64,000 bases of DNA. Origin: Cristatella mucedo (lineage: Eukaryota; Bryozoa; Phylactolaemata; Cristatellidae). The notes below the pieces were generated by a model, which saw nothing but the letters and a program-made list of their open reading frames with translations, did not search any database and had not been told where the DNA came from. The position numbers and the translations under genes are program-made. Below, in pieces: positions 30,186 to 42,928 of the stretch; positions within the stretch are counted from its first letter, which is position 1, and every line of letters begins with the position of its first letter. The stretch lies in contig WPIO01000267.1 of the NCBI GenBank assembly GCA_009760855.2, forward strand, positions 62,501 to 126,500, in the 5' to 3' direction.

Positions 30186-31335
30186 ATGCTTTCTAATAAA
30201 GAATTAGAAATGAATGGAACATTGAACCTTGATTTAAACAGAATAACAAATCCTGAAGAAACTGTTAATTCAATAGAAACTGCTGAAAAATTATTTGATG
30301 TTGATGATTATGCAAAAAAGACGCATATCAAGATATAACTGGTAACTTATCTGCAAATTCAAAAAAGTACTCAAGGATAACAGATCCTGTAAATTGAAGT
30401 GATGTTGCAACAAGAAAATATCTTGATACAAAGCATGTTTATATAATCAATTTGAAACAATAAATGGAGACATAAGTGTTGACAGATTAACCATGAAAAG
30501 AAATGAACTAATTTTTGCACGTTATTCACTAAAGGATTTAATCAGCAATACACGATTACATTGTTTTTATTTAAAATGTAGTGATAATGGATGTACTCAA
30601 ACTCAAATTGGAAGCTATAATTTTACTGGATGCTATAGTAATCTATATGTAAACAGTTTAAGTAATATCAATGTTTCAGCACCATTTATTTATTATAGAG
30701 GTCACAACAAATTACTATTAATGAAATAATCAGATGTTAACATAAAAAACCAACTTACTCAAAAATAGTATAAAATAAAAGATATTGATAACTCAACAAA
30801 TGACAAAATAATGATATTGACAGTGAAATTAGATAGATGACATATACTAGAACAAATATTGATAATTCATTTTTAATTAAATATCAAAATAGAACAAGAG
30901 TAAACATTAAAGTTGTAGCACTAGGAATTAGTATAAATATAAGAAAACAATTTGATTGCGATATTTTTTTTTTAATGCAATTAAAATTTCATTCTCCAAA
31001 TCTTTATTCTTATGGTTTACGTAATATAAAGTATTATAATATTGAAATTAATGATATGCTAGAATTAAGTGAATCTATGTTTAATTTAACCATTTTCAAG
31101 AGAGAAAAAAATTGCATTCAATATTATTAATCTTGTTTTAAGTTATGGTACTATTTCAACCCTTAGTGATTCGGATTATTTTGAGATTTTATTAGTTAAT
31201 GATTTAAAGTATTCACAATCATCATGAAAAGATTAAGCCGGTATTAAATATGGTGCTACATCAGATGAGTGGTTTTCATCTATTGGAACTTTACCTTCTG
31301 TTTTACCTGATGATTTAGATATATTAGTTCTTACA
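30186..31335 (+). pseudogene. Fibre-like protein 3, copy 2
   Basis: It starts at the ATG at 30,186 (MLSNKELEMNGTLNLDLNRI) and has a fibre repeat (LNRITNPEETVNS). After frameshifts it has a second one (KYSRITDPVN), then a C-terminal region with RLHCFYLKCSDNGC and GTISTLSDSDYFEILLVND. Several stops and frameshifts make the exact end uncertain; I place it before the convergent gene ending at 31,337. Copy 1 lacks this gene entirely because of its deletion at 14,505. Confidence 0.5.
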
Positions 31336-31336
31336 A

Positions 31337-31790
31337 CTATTCAACTGATACTACAACTGCTGGTCCACATCCACCAGAAGATATTCCTGGTGATCCACCT
31401 ATTAAAATCTTCCAATCCATAGTCTCTTTAATCAGTTCTTCTGGTAGATCACAGTTTTTCCTGCATTGATTTCTTTCCTTATTTGTTTACTTAGTACTAT
31501 TTTTTTGAAAAGGCTTCAGACTTCATACTATTTTTTTCTATTTTTATGTCAGTAAGGAACTCTTCAAAGATTGAACCATCTCTAACTTAAGTAAAGATAT
31601 TTGCTATTTCTGGTTCAGAGTGATTGATTCTTAGTGCTTTTTATTCCCAAACTTGTTTTACAGCGTCTAACAAAGTTGATCTAATGTCTTCTATTCTACC
31701 TAATGGATAATAACAGATTTTAATGTTTGAATACTGTTGACCTTGTGCTTCTTCAAGACAGTATTTACATCCTGTCTCAACAGAAACCAT
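31337..31790 (-). pseudogene. Unknown small viral gene (full-length form), copy 2
   Basis: This is the homologue of 14,506-14,833. It starts at the ATG at 31,790 (MVSVETGCKYCLEEAQG), with YPLGRIEDIRSTLLDAVK and INHSEPEIANIF conserved. Two stops and at least one frameshift are present. It extends past the copy 1 breakpoint to DLPEELIKETMDWKILIG and a Gly-rich end, SPGISSGGCGPAVVV, stopping at 31,337. This shows what copy 1 has lost. Confidence 0.6.
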
Positions 31791-31825
31791 TTTCTACATG
31801 TTGCTTGTAATTTTTTTTAAATTAA

Positions 31826-32308
31826 TTAAACAGTGCTTGCATCAGGTTGTTCTTGAGATGCTAGTGCTGCTGCTGCGGCTTTTAGTTTTGCACTCATGTT
31901 ATAAGTAATACTTGGAATAACTGCATATCACTTATCTTTAACAATTCCAGAGATATAAGGTTTAATTCCAGATATTCCACATGTAACTGTTGAAAGTGTC
32001 AGGTATTGACCTGCAACCCAACTCTTATAATCTGCAATTACATGTGCACTATCGATTAGAGCATCAACTTTAACTCTAACTGTTGATTCTAGGCTCACTA
32101 CTGCTTCTGTTTGACCTGCAGAGATAATCCTTTGAGCTTCAATGCCACATTCATGAATGCAGAAAATCTTAACAGATGTATCAGTCATTACTGAAACAAC
32201 TGAATGGAGTTGTTGATCGTCATATGCATTCATTCTTGATTTATCAAGCTAATCAACTTTAAGTGATGCAGCACTCTTTGCAAGCACGAGATCGGCAATT
32301 TTGGTCAT
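31826..32308 (-). pseudogene. Homologue of the intact 154-aa protein, copy 2
   Basis: It aligns along its whole length with 14,864-15,328. It has two in-frame stops (after SLKVD and after IVKDK). Conserved text includes SVMTDTSVKIF, EAQRIISAGQTEAVVSLEST and KVDALIDSAHVIADY. The C-terminus is longer (ASQEQPDASTV), and the TAA is at 31,826. Function unknown. Confidence 0.65.
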
Positions 32309-32372
32309 TTTCCTACATAATAATAAAAAAATTACATGCACACCGATTTAAACAATACAAAGACTAAAATTA

Positions 32373-32643
32373 TTAATTAATTTGTACACCTGGTTTTTTT
32401 GGAGTTTTGACTTTTTTTTGCTTCTTTAAGCATCTCATTTATCTTGCTCCGACTTTCCATTAGTTTATCGCATGTATCACATATATCAATAAGAATACTA
32501 ATATATGAATTATCAATATACCAGGAAAAGTTTATCAAGTGAATGTTTAACTATTCGTTGATCTTCTCCTTTAAGCTTTTGAAGACAGATTTGTTCGCCA
32601 TTTCTCTAGATTGTTCACAACTAAGAATTCTTGAGACGTCCAT
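32373..32643 (-). pseudogene. Homologue of small helical protein, copy 2
   Basis: It starts at the ATG at 32,643 with MDVSRILSCEQSREMA, identical to copy 1, then is frameshifted. The basic tail, VKTPKKPGVQIN, is recognisable and ends at 32,373. Confidence 0.6.
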
Positions 32644-32653
32644 TTTCTATATA
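32644..32653 (-). promoter_or_regulatory. Late-type start box, copy 2
   Basis: The sense strand reads TATATAGAAA directly before the ATG at 32,643. The matching copy 1 site has decayed to ACATAAAAA. Confidence 0.55.
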
Positions 32654-32689
32654 TGATAAACATTTTTTATTTAATTGAAATTATTTACT

Positions 32690-32994
32690 TATCAATGATC
32701 TGACATATTCATTATATTGCTCAAGCTCTCCAAGACTCGTGTGATCTTCAGTTACACTATGACCAAATAGAAGTTCTTCAAGACTTATATCCCCTTCATC
32801 TGCTGATTCAGATTCACTATTAATTATGAAGACTCTTCAGAGTGGTAAGATTCAGATTCTAATTCAGTTCGTATTCTAGTTTAGATCGTAATCAGGATCG
32901 TCGATTGAGTCTTTTAAATATCCAGATTCATTATCACAACTATTATTTCAATTGATTCATCTCCTGAAACTTGGAAATCTTCTTTGGGATCCAT
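32690..32994 (-). pseudogene. Acidic Ser/Glu-rich protein, copy 2
   Basis: The start at the ATG at 32,994 (MDPKEDFQVSGDESIEI) corresponds to copy 1 at 16,486. Frameshifts follow, and an S/E-rich stretch (ELESESYHSEESS) is still visible. The 3' end is approximate. Confidence 0.5.
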
Positions 32995-33024
32995 CCTATA
33001 ATTGTAAAAATTATTTTGGTAATA

Positions 33025-33171
33025 TATATTAAAATTCTCCAATGACTCGCACGGTTCTATTTCCTCTTGTAAATCGACACGTTTTCCATCTATTTCGATT
33101 TTCTCTTTATCTGCAAATCTAACTTTCTTTACAGGTATTGGTTTAGCATTTTCAGTTTTGCTTTTTGGCAT
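33025..33171 (-). pseudogene. Small basic RVxF-motif protein, copy 2
   Basis: The ATG at 33,171 begins MPKSKTENAKPIPVKKVRFA, followed by KEKIEIDGKRVDLQEEIEP. It is uninterrupted by the LINE seen in copy 1. Its original stop has mutated, so the open frame now runs into the next gene. It overlaps the PolB 3' end by about 20 bp in another frame. Confidence 0.6.
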
Positions 33172-36100
33172 CTATATCAATATCTAATTTTTCACAACGA
33201 CCGCCACTCTGTTTTATTCTATAGTGTCCGTAAGAGTAACTATGAATTCCACAGTCCAAACAATATCTTTTTGAGTCAAATGCTGATAGTGCTTTTTTAA
33301 ATTGTGTGATGATTTCAAGATTGAAATCTTGATTGATTGCAATTAACATCATATCCAGTTTTAAGACAACCAACATAATCAGAATGTGTCAAACATTTTT
33401 TTACTACATCTTTCTTTGTTCCTTTTGCTTTTTTAACTGCAGATTTAAATTCTATTCCTTTATCTTTCTTGATAGCTATCTGCATGGAATAGAGTTTTGT
33501 CCTTAAGAAAACACCCTCATCAAGTACTTTTGATTTTTCTGTCATAATACGTTTCTCATCTTTAATGAAATCTTTGGTTTTTTGATCTACTTAATATTTT
33601 TCACATATTTCATCTTTGAATTTTCCTATACTTCCCTTATTAGCGGGTATAATCTTTTCTATCAGTATTTATTTGTATTACCACAGAATCAGTATCAGTA
33701 GAAGCAAGTGTTACTTTATCATTGCAATAATCTTTTGTGTTATAATAGAAATCTTGCAATATTAATTTTTAAATATCAAAAATTGTAAAATATAAATACA
33801 TATGCTTATCAAGATAGATCTCTGCTTTCGTTATTTCAATTCCAACTAAATCTCGATTAAACAATCTTCTGTCTTTAAACCTCGCACTCATTACTCTTTT
33901 ATCTGAAACTAGAACATCCTTATCATATTTTAGATCAAACAATTCGATGTTTACTTGTTCTCTACCATTTTCCATCGTCTTTCCAAAGAATGAAATGTTT
34001 TTAAGTTTATAACATCCTTTTTCAAACTCATCCTTTGCTATATTCCTTTTTTTCAATGTAATTAACAATATATCCACTTAACCATCTACTTTATGTAAAA
34101 CTCATTATTCTATTTATTTTCGTTAATACATATCCCCTTTCAATTGCAAGTTGTAGATTTCTGTAATTGATAACATATTTAACTTTTGGTTCTAGATCAA
34201 CAATAAGTTTTTCCACTTTACTTTTGCAATCATCTATTTTTTCTTATCGTCTTATCGTCTTTAGTAATGTTTTCTTTTGATAATCAGAGTATTCTTCAGT
34301 ATCTACTTTTCTTCTGATTGGTAGAATAGGATAAGTCAAATAGATATCATGTAATTCGTCAGGACAATGCATATGCACTTCAAAATAATAACCAGTTTCA
34401 GCATCTTCTTTTAATGATAATATCTTATTAGTTGTAAGCTTTTTTATTTTTTTAATATTTTAAAACTTGAAATTAGAAATCGGAAGTGGTTGTGTCGTTA
34501 CTGTAGAATATATTGAATTTGCATCAACATAAAGTAACCAACTGTTTTTTAGTACTCTCATAATTAGAAGCCATCTCATTGTTTGCTATAAATATATCTA
34601 CATGATGTTTGTTTTAGTCCTCCTCTTATTGCACTTTCAAAGATGTCAAAATGTTTAAAGTTTGTTAGTAAATCTAGTTTAACCTTTGAAAATCTCAAAC
34701 CTGCAGACCAAGTTAAATATGGAGCTGTAAGAAAATTGGCAGGATCTAAACCGTCAATTTTCTTTGATAAATGTCTAAAATGTTGAAATAACATCCGCTA
34801 GTAGAAGAACATTCATAGTTAGATAAATATCGCTATATTTTCCCAATGTATCTTCAGTATTGGGATCTATTTTTTTCATCAATACCCAAATTTTCCTGAC
34901 ACGATCATTATCTTTTTCCTCTATGTTTGTATCATTTAATGTGCTATAGCAACTTTTATTTGGAGGTTGTGATTTTTCATCTAGTCTTGAAAATGAATCT
35001 ATATACTTATAAGGCAATATACCTTTTTCTTTTAATATACCGCATTCATTATCATCCAACATAGACAAGTATTTTCTTGTTTGTTCTAATGGTTTTTTTG
35101 ATTAAACAACATTAATTACAAGATCTGCTAAACCTTTTTGAAACATTTGTAAAGAGTCTTTAAAAAGTAAGTGAACCAATTTCAATGTTAACATATTTCT
35201 CCATGTTATTGGCAATACCTTTTTATCTAGTTTTAAATCTTGAAACTCTTGTACTAATAAATGTGAATCGCAACCTTCTAAGCTGTGAGTAAATACTGAA
35301 AGTTTAACCTTCTTAGGATTCATGCTGAGATTTAATTTGAAAGAATTATGAGCAGGTCCTCTATACTTTCCTGTTAAATGACCAGGTCCTCTATACTTTC
35401 CTGTTAAATGACAAAGATCTAAAACTTTCTCTCCATTTAAATCTAAATCGCAAATGTGACAAACAGTTGCATTATCATAATCTTGCTTATCTTATTTTTT
35501 GAAATTACTATAATCCAATTTATTGTATTTATTCATATTAGGTTTCATTTCATTTTTTATTTTTTCAATTTCTTACAAACTTTTTGATGGATCCCTAACA
35601 TTATTTGAACTATTGAATAATTTAAATGTTCTTTGTTTTCCTTCACAGTCAATAATAGTATAACCAAATAAATAAGGAATATGCTTTTGAAAAGTACCTT
35701 GTGTTTGGTTTAGTAGGATCTTCTTCATCAGTTTTTCTAACACTTGTAAGTAAACATTCAAAGTCGGCATAAGCAACATAAGGACACCATAACGTTTTAG
35801 CATAATCTCTAAAATAACATTAATCTTCATTTTTATTATCTGTGCTTGGCATTCTTATCCTAGACTTACCATCATTTTGACGTTTGCAAGCATCAACATG
35901 CGATTCTAGTTGGAATAGTAATAATAGTTGTTTTTATTTGGTGTGCTATACAAAAGAAGATCCAGATGCTAATCTTTCTCCTCATCAAATACTATAAGTG
36001 GAGTCAGAATTGTATTATCATATTCGTAAACATTATTAATTATGTTAAATAATTCTGCTAAATTAGGAATGTCAACAACATTTATTACGCTTGAAGGATA

Positions 36101-36885
36101 ATTTTCCTTAACGTTGAATAACTCTTCTATTCTCTTTAGATGCTGTGAATATTTTTTATGTAATATTTCTTTTAAATTAGCAGTAGATTCTGGATGATTA
36201 TCTTTCTAATGAAGAAACCTTAACACACACCATAAAGCACAAAGATTATCTGATTCATTCTTTATATTATGTGTTGATCTCTTATCTTCTAATCCTTCTT
36301 TCGAACCTCTTTCGAACCATTCCTCTTTATTTTTAAAAGATGCAAATTTTATTGTAATTATTCTATCAATATCTGAAACTCTATTTTTTGAATTACTTAC
36401 ACCTGTAAATGGTTGATAATTAATCGCACCACTTTCTAAAGCTAAAATAGGCGAGATAACAAGTGTCATTTTTAAGTCACTCTTTTTTTTAAGTAATTCT
36501 TTTATAACTAATTTCAGTTCTGCTCCAATCTTATCATATATTAAATTACATTCTTTTCTAGTCCCATATATTTGTAATCTAAGAATTTGCCGTCAGAAGA
36601 TTTTCCTACAAACCAACCTGTTTCTTGTATTTTCATTAACCTCCTGGATTCTCTATCGAAAGACCATCCACTGTTAGGGTTAGCGGTTTTCTTAGCAATA
36701 GGATTATCTAGTTGTATAGCTGCTGGTGTTCGTAGAATTGCAATCATTGGATCTACACTGTCTTATGAGAAAGGATACTTTGGAAAAAGACCAGTACGAT
36801 TTTTTACCTCTTCTCTAATAGGTTTTGCATTATTGCTAAGTTTTTCACCCTCCCATCGAATAAAGTAATCAATGTTTTGAGACAT
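33152..36885 (-). pseudogene. Type B DNA polymerase, copy 2
   Basis: This is collinear with copy 1 PolB from the ATG at 36,885 (MSQNIDYFIRWEGEKLSNN) to a TGA at 33,152. It has more stops, frameshifts and small deletions. Motif C has become STDTDS (about 33,686-33,706), losing the Tyr. A 34-bp tandem duplication (AGGTCCTCTATACTTTCCTG...) lies at about 35,355-35,412. The C-terminus, ALSAFDSKRYCLDCGIHSYS, is well kept. It is nonfunctional. Confidence 0.9.
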
Positions 36886-36976
36886 ATATAAAGAGAGAAA
36901 CATTTTTTAATTAAATATTTAATCATTTGCAACTTTTTCTTACTCTTATATAGTCACGTCCACCTAAACAACTCTA

Positions 36977-37157
36977 AGAAGATATAAAATGAAGGGTATG
37001 GAGAATAGGGTCTCGAGAATGACGGCAGCCATTAAATAAATCGGACGACAAGAAACGATCGAACGGAAGCGAAATTGTGTATCGGAGGACGATTTGTTTA
37101 ATTGATGACGTCATTCGATCTAGCCCTAGGCTACATGCCATTCATTTTATATCTACT
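36977..37157. repeat. Terminal imperfect palindrome (hairpin-type end), copy 2
   Basis: The outer arms AGAAGATATAAAATGAA (36,977-36,993) and TTCATTTTATATCTACT (37,141-37,157) are inverted with one mismatch. The inner arms pair imperfectly (ATTAAATAAATCGGACGA against GGACGATTTGTTTAAT). Length is 181 bp against 178 bp in copy 1. The CRE-like TGACGTCA is at 37,106-37,113. Homology with copy 1 ends right outside, at ATCTACTA. Confidence 0.75.
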
Positions 37158-37679
37158 ACTCGTTGTTTCGTGTACTGTTTGATAAAAACTCGCATGAGCA
37201 CAATCTCGCTTTCAGTTTTGCCTGTGAGAAATTCTTGTCAACCCAGACCTGAAGCTAGCGTTAGATAAACTACTACCTTGAGAAAAACATGGCTGTGATT
37301 CGCTTTGACAGCTCCGGACGATAGTGAAGGGCGCGGCTCAGCAGCAGCAGCTTACGTCCCACGACTAAGTAGCAGCCTATCTATGAAGATCAAAACTTAA
37401 AAAAATTATCATGAATAAAAGCTAACTACAGGACTGAAAGCCACACATTGTCCTTTGTTTTGACTAACGCACGAACAGAAATAATAAAAATCTAAACACT
37501 TATGATCTTCGCAAACTTTTATTTGCTAAACGGCAGCGAACAAACAGTTAAGATAACGGTGAGTGTTAACACAAACGTTTCAAAATTTTAGAACCCTAGA
37601 TGTCGTCTCGTGATTTTTTACTTTAGAACAGGACTTTCTGATATCATGCAAGTTTGATGCAAATTGTTTTTGGTGCCGG

Positions 37680-38780
37680 GCGTAAGACGTCGATTGCCGT
37701 GCATTTCACTCGACTTTGCATTATAGATTGCTTAAAAAAATGTGGTGGCACCTGGAATGCTGTGCGGTTCAATAAGCAAGTAAAGTATGAGCTTTTCTGA
37801 CTGACTTTCCGTCCATTCGTGACGGACCGGAGTGAATTAGAGTCTTTCCCAGGGCTGTTGCCTTCGATCGCCGTGCGTAGCTGTCGATTGAACGAGCACA
37901 AATTATTAAAATTTTACACTCGCACAGGTACATGTTACGTGGAATGGGAATCGTAGGTGATTGCAGTCAATCGTGTCCATTTTCTACGAATGAAGCGATA
38001 GGCCCCGATGATGACTGAGGATTGCCGTGCATTGCTGACCGTTAACGAGCGAAACATTTCGAAAATAGCACGGTTTGGCTTTGGACACAGCGGACTGTTA
38101 TTGCTAATGACAACCGTGGCATGCCTATGTCGAATTCTGGGCAATGTGTCGCAAATCGGAGTGTTAGCCAAAGCCATTCCTCTCAATCGCCATATACAGT
38201 TCACGATTGTACGTGAGCTGTGTGTTGCAAAAATGTAATTGGACTCTAAGCACGCAGCCTGGGGACAAGTAAAAAAAATTGATCTTGTCCGGATCATTTT
38301 CTGGTTGGTCGCAATGGATCGTAATGAACTGCCGTATTTGCCTGTGGAATTGCCATCGATTGCCGGGCATTCCCTGTGATTTAATGGTCAGAGCAAGTTG
38401 AAAGTATGTGCCAACTTAGTAAGATGCTAACGTAGTGCAATATGTGACTTGGTGCAGCCGCTTTGTTGTCGATTTGCCACGGATGGCAGTATTGGGCCCA
38501 GCCATTGCTTTTGATTAAAGGGCATTGGTGACAGTTAACGTATAAAATAGCCTGAAATTCTACGATTTCACTTTTACCTAGGGAAATGTGAAATGCGATG
38601 ATAACTGGCACGTCTGGCAGAAAAATTGTTGTCCATTTGCCACGGCTTGTTGCATGTAGCGTACACTCCAAACTTTTTGGAGCTGTGTGCAGCTGATTTG
38701 TCATTGATTAAATGAAGTAGAATGGATAATAGTGGACTGCTCTGGATTGGTGCACAAACATCGGGCATTGAAGCTCATTA
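37680..38780. repeat. Degenerate tandem repeat, period about 155-175 bp
   Basis: Recurring phrases such as GATTGCCGTGCATT, GTTAACGAGCGAAA and their variants appear near 37,690, 37,866, 38,020, 38,195, 38,352, 38,508 and 38,685. Units are strongly diverged. The open frames on both strands follow the repeat and are not genes. Confidence 0.55.
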
Positions 38781-40857
38781 GTATTAGTGCTCTTGCAGAC
38801 GGTGACATGAAATTTGGTGGACGGATAGAATCGAACATTTACTAAAATATTAGACCAAAGTCTGACGTCAGCTACTCAAATATCTGGTCGGTCATTCTAT
38901 TTAGAATTGATTGCAGTGTAACGTGGTTATTCGTTGAAGCCTTATAGCCTTCGGAGTTTGAATGTAACTATTTGCAAGCCGTTTGAGCCTAGGACTACAT
39001 GATGCGTAAGGCGGTCGTACTGACTGGTTCTTTCTGGAATGTAGGTAGAGCAAATCACAGGCCGCCAAGCCAAAGACGGGAACGATGCAGTGCTGGGCGG
39101 CGAGCGTTTCTTTCAAAATGCAGATCCTTCGTCGAGCTTAAATTCACAGCATGCGATTCAATCGAAGGAAAAATCATCTGCTGCCGAAACCTTGCCGTTA
39201 TATTTAAAAGTTATATTGAAAAGAAGCGAAATGCATAATCCAAAGCTGTGGATGCCACAGCAGCTATCGATGGCTGATTACTGCAAACGTCAAAGTCAAA
39301 CGGTCTGCACCAGCGATCGACTCCAGTCGTGTAAACGACCGTGCAGCAGCTCAGCCACAGGTTGAGTGGGTCTTGCCCCTCTCACGTCTAAGCAGCTCGG
39401 ACCAGCACTCGTTGGTAAAGTGCTATTATTCAACTAGACTCTTAGCTGGCACATAGCTTTAGAGTATTACGTGGCGAGTAATGAACTGCCACTGCCGCTC
39501 ATCCATAGCGGCCTTGCTGGGTTTGAGCAGCACAAGTAGTGGACCTTAATATTGGTGCATGCACCCTAGCTAAGTGCAACAATTCAACAACAGTACACAT
39601 AGCCAAGCGACTCGCAACTGACAGGTCCGTCAGGTGGTGGGCATTCTCCGACTCGGCGGCATCGTTGAGCATCGGGTCGTGATCGTGGGGCAGAAAAAAA
39701 AGACGATGGGACGAACGATCAGCTACTGTGGCAGATTAACCACATTCACAGCTGGTTCAGGCAGCTGGGCGTTGGTGACGTCCAATACCCAGATGTTGGA
39801 GCACTTCCTGGACTTCTTTTAGGTTAATTTTTTCCTTTGTTTAAAGACTGTAAGACCAGATGGTCTTGCTATAAATTTCTAAAAAAATTCAGATACTCTT
39901 CGTAGCCTACTTGGAGTGACTCGACTGCAAAAAATATTTGGCACTAGTGATCCTGGCTCGGGATTTTGCATGCAAGAAGCTAATGATTGCACATCAAAAG
40001 TGCTCATGCCTTTGAAAGTATGCACTACTACAGCTCAGTAGCGAACCAAGTCGTAGTAGGTGCAGATGTGTAGAGGGACAGACGAACGTTCAAACACGTA
40101 CGTGTTTGAGACACTAAATGAAGTCTTACACAAATCGGCATTCTGCATCGCACCGGAAATCGCAAACTAGTTATTCAAAGTGGCCTGGTGGAGCTACAGA
40201 GAACGTGCAATATAATTAATTTTATTATGCTACACAACTCAACTGTAATACGCATTCACCAATAACACCAATTCGGACATCGATGGCTCTGCTCTCACAG
40301 GTGAGCATACTAGTACAATTGTAGTTAAAACGCAAACTCGATAGCCAAGGCAACCGTCGTGAGACTAGCAATTGGCCAATGGTACTACTTTTAGCCAATT
40401 TTCATCAGGTTCCAAGGCTGCATCGGATTGATTGTAGGTTTTGTCTTGTCACTTTATAGGGCTCACCATTCTAGGAATTCAATCCAAATATCAGGGTTTC
40501 TGCTCAATGAGGCTTGACATGGTACTTGTCTCACTCATAACCTAACTCACCTAGTTGTGCTTCAAAGTAATACGTTGCTTGATAAGGAGCCATTGCACGC
40601 ACGTCGGAAGCGTTGCATTGTGACAGTCATGACGGACGTGACGATAACCAAATACATGCCAACTATCCTATAGCCCGGGGCTTTACAAATAAATCCGGTC
40701 ATGATGTGCAGTCTGTAAATGCAATAGTGTTGATTTAAGAATGGTCATTACAATATTGGCTCTTTCAGGAGCATAGTAATATGCAGAGTCAGGGTTCAGA
40801 TAAGCAACTAATTAATATATAGCACTTTGATTTTTACAGGAAGAACACCATTAATTA
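38781..40857. other. Host DNA without recognisable gene
   Basis: I see no supported gene, RNA or named repeat here. A run of plus-strand open frames at 38,999-39,365 has no motif support. Confidence 0.4.
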
Positions 40858-40960
40858 CAAAATTAGATATTAATTATCATAATGCTTTTGATGTAGCACT
40901 CTCAGAAAACTCTAACTCTTTCTTGGCACTTTACATTTGCTGCTAAGGAAGCACGATCAA
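40858..40960 (-). mobile_element. LINE 3' end fragment (L2-like)
   Basis: On the minus strand this reads GCAAATGTAAAGTGCCAAGA, then TTTTCTGAGAGTGC and an AT-rich tail. It is the same 3'-end pattern as the coding LINE copies here. Confidence 0.6.
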
Positions 40961-42319
40961 ATGGTTACCAGTCTGTGTAACTCTAAAAGGTACAGCTGCC
41001 AAAGGTGCCTCATGACCATGTTCAGTCAATAGAAGTTGCCTTATCACTAGCTACAGAGCAAGTATACTGCGTAAGGTGCTTTCACGATTGATTGTAATAG
41101 TGCTACTAACGTAGACGAAGCCTGCAGCCTTGTGGAATGGGCTAACTAGCACAAGCCGAATGTCCACGAAAGCAAAACAACAGTCGAGATGCTAACGGCC
41201 AGCCATAAATACAAAAGCAAATCACCTGGACTTTCAGTTTACTTTAGACCAGCACCTCAGATTCGGGAGGAGATATGATTCTATCTTAGTGGGCATAATC
41301 TAATCCTACCCAGTCCAGCGACTACAAGCGACTTAATTGCAGCACTCTCCTTTGAAGCTCACAATTTCAATAAGTCTTCAAAGATCTAGGGTGCAATATT
41401 AAGTCAGGCATCACATCCGCCATGCAAACGTCCAAACTTGGAAAAATGTTGGCACGATCCACGTAGAAAGTCTGCCGTTTAAAAACATCTTTAGCCAATC
41501 CTTAAGAAATACTGAACTGCCGATCGTAATCTCAGTTAAGGGCACTGGTTAATAATATTAAAAATGCACCCTGAGGTGATCGGGCGTCTAGCTGACAGAG
41601 GAAACGTATGCTGTTTATATCCATGAGAGGCTATATGAGAAGTAGAAGTGCCAAGAAGATGCAGCATATTTTCGTCGTCGTAGCACGTTTGATTGCATCC
41701 TTAAGCAGGATGCTGACCATCTAGGATGAAGAAATACCTATCTGAAAGCTGCCATTCTTACGTCTGTCTTACGCTTAGTGCGTATAGACTAGAATAAAGA
41801 TCGCATTGCAGCTCGCATTGAATAAAGAGGTTTTGTAGCCTTACCAGCATTGCATACCTGTTTCAATACCATGTGCTATCTCGAATGTGTATCTGTGCAT
41901 GTGTGTGTTTGGGCAGGTGTGTGGGTGTGTGTTGTTAGAGGGATATTATATCCAAATCGGTTCGTACAATGGTAAAGTCACTGCCTTTGTAACTCACTGA
42001 GCTTCATGTGCTCCTGTCTTCTACTATCGTGCAGTTACAGTTGTTGCTAAACTCTACAGCTAGGCTGGTCTATCGGGAGCGTTGTCTTTTTCATACCTAT
42101 GTGCTGTGACAAGGTGCAAGCTACCACTTTCCATTTTTTATTTAGGCCCAATGTTCGTTTCCAAAAACCTGATTGGGACGTCTTTTGGCATGCAGCCACC
42201 ACTATACAGGTGCAAGCAATCGATGTGCGAACGTGTGCCTAAGAGCATGCAATATATGCTGGGCTGTTTGACTTTGGTGCACCGATTCTGTACACGAAAC
42301 TGGCCAGTGTACTACATTA
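40961..42319. other. Host DNA with GT-rich microsatellite
   Basis: A GT-rich stretch lies at about 41,885-41,935. Otherwise I see nothing I can support. Confidence 0.4.
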
Positions 42320-42412
42320 AATCCAACTTGATAAATAATAACAATAAACACAATCGCATTTGTATAGAGCACCATTGGAGTACTCGATGTCTTCTTTTGG
42401 CACTTTACAATG
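42320..42412 (-). mobile_element. LINE 3' end fragment (L2-like)
   Basis: On the minus strand this reads CATTGTAAAGTGCCAAAAGA and then CAATGGTGCTCTATACAAAT with ATT-type repeats. It is a diverged 3' tail of the same class. Confidence 0.5.
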
Positions 42413-42928
42413 GCTGAAACTGAAGCACGATTTAAATGTCAGTGGTAGCATCCTCAATAAACCACAAGAATTACACGGTTAGGGGTTACTCACACATATC
42501 AGCATGCCTGTGTGGTTAAGGGCAGCAAGTAACTGTGTCAGTACATTTAGACACATTAAACAGACGAATCACACTAACTCAAAACATGCTGTGCTAAATA
42601 GATGCAAAGTTCCTTAGATCTGCATTCTTCGTTAGTGCTAGCCTCGCGGCCAATGATCCCTCTGGAACTGGCTAGACACTAGCTGCTAAAACCCGGATGC
42701 CGATCTACATAGGCCAGCAGAGCAGGTAAATACACACCACCCTTGCCCTAATTAGTCGACTCCTTGTGACCAGCACTGTACCAGACGAACGCCCTTTAGT
42801 GTTTTGGCAGTTACCCTAGGGTAACCTCTGTTGGCTAATGCATTTTCTGAGGCTACTCGTGATGCAGCCTCTACGGCTACAGCTACTGGCTTTGGGTGGC
42901 TGATGCCATGGCTGCAGCTGCTGTGGAG

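Larger units (their letters stand above)
29057..37160 (-). mobile_element. Endogenous Polinton/adintovirus-like provirus, copy 2 (partial)
   Basis: This AT-rich block is collinear with copy 1 from the fibre gene (14.14 kb) to the terminal palindrome. It contains fibre genes, four small genes, the RVxF gene and PolB, all eroded. The capsid, ATPase, protease and PLA2 module is absent, and the left edge is the minisatellite at 29,056. It differs from copy 1 in nearly every codon neighbourhood and in gene content, so it is a distinct, related virus lineage or an older integration and not a recent segmental duplication. Confidence 0.9.

Noticed and set aside
32914-33171. A single 85-aa protein in copy 2
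   Set aside because: It is a read-through of the small RVxF gene into the acidic gene after loss of a stop; copy 1 shows two separate genes.
15967-33171. LxCxE-type (Rb-binding) motifs in the small genes, as in some adintovirus accessory proteins
   Set aside because: Cys-Glu pairs exist (for example AGCEK, EPCES), but none has the required Leu-x-Cys-x-Glu spacing.
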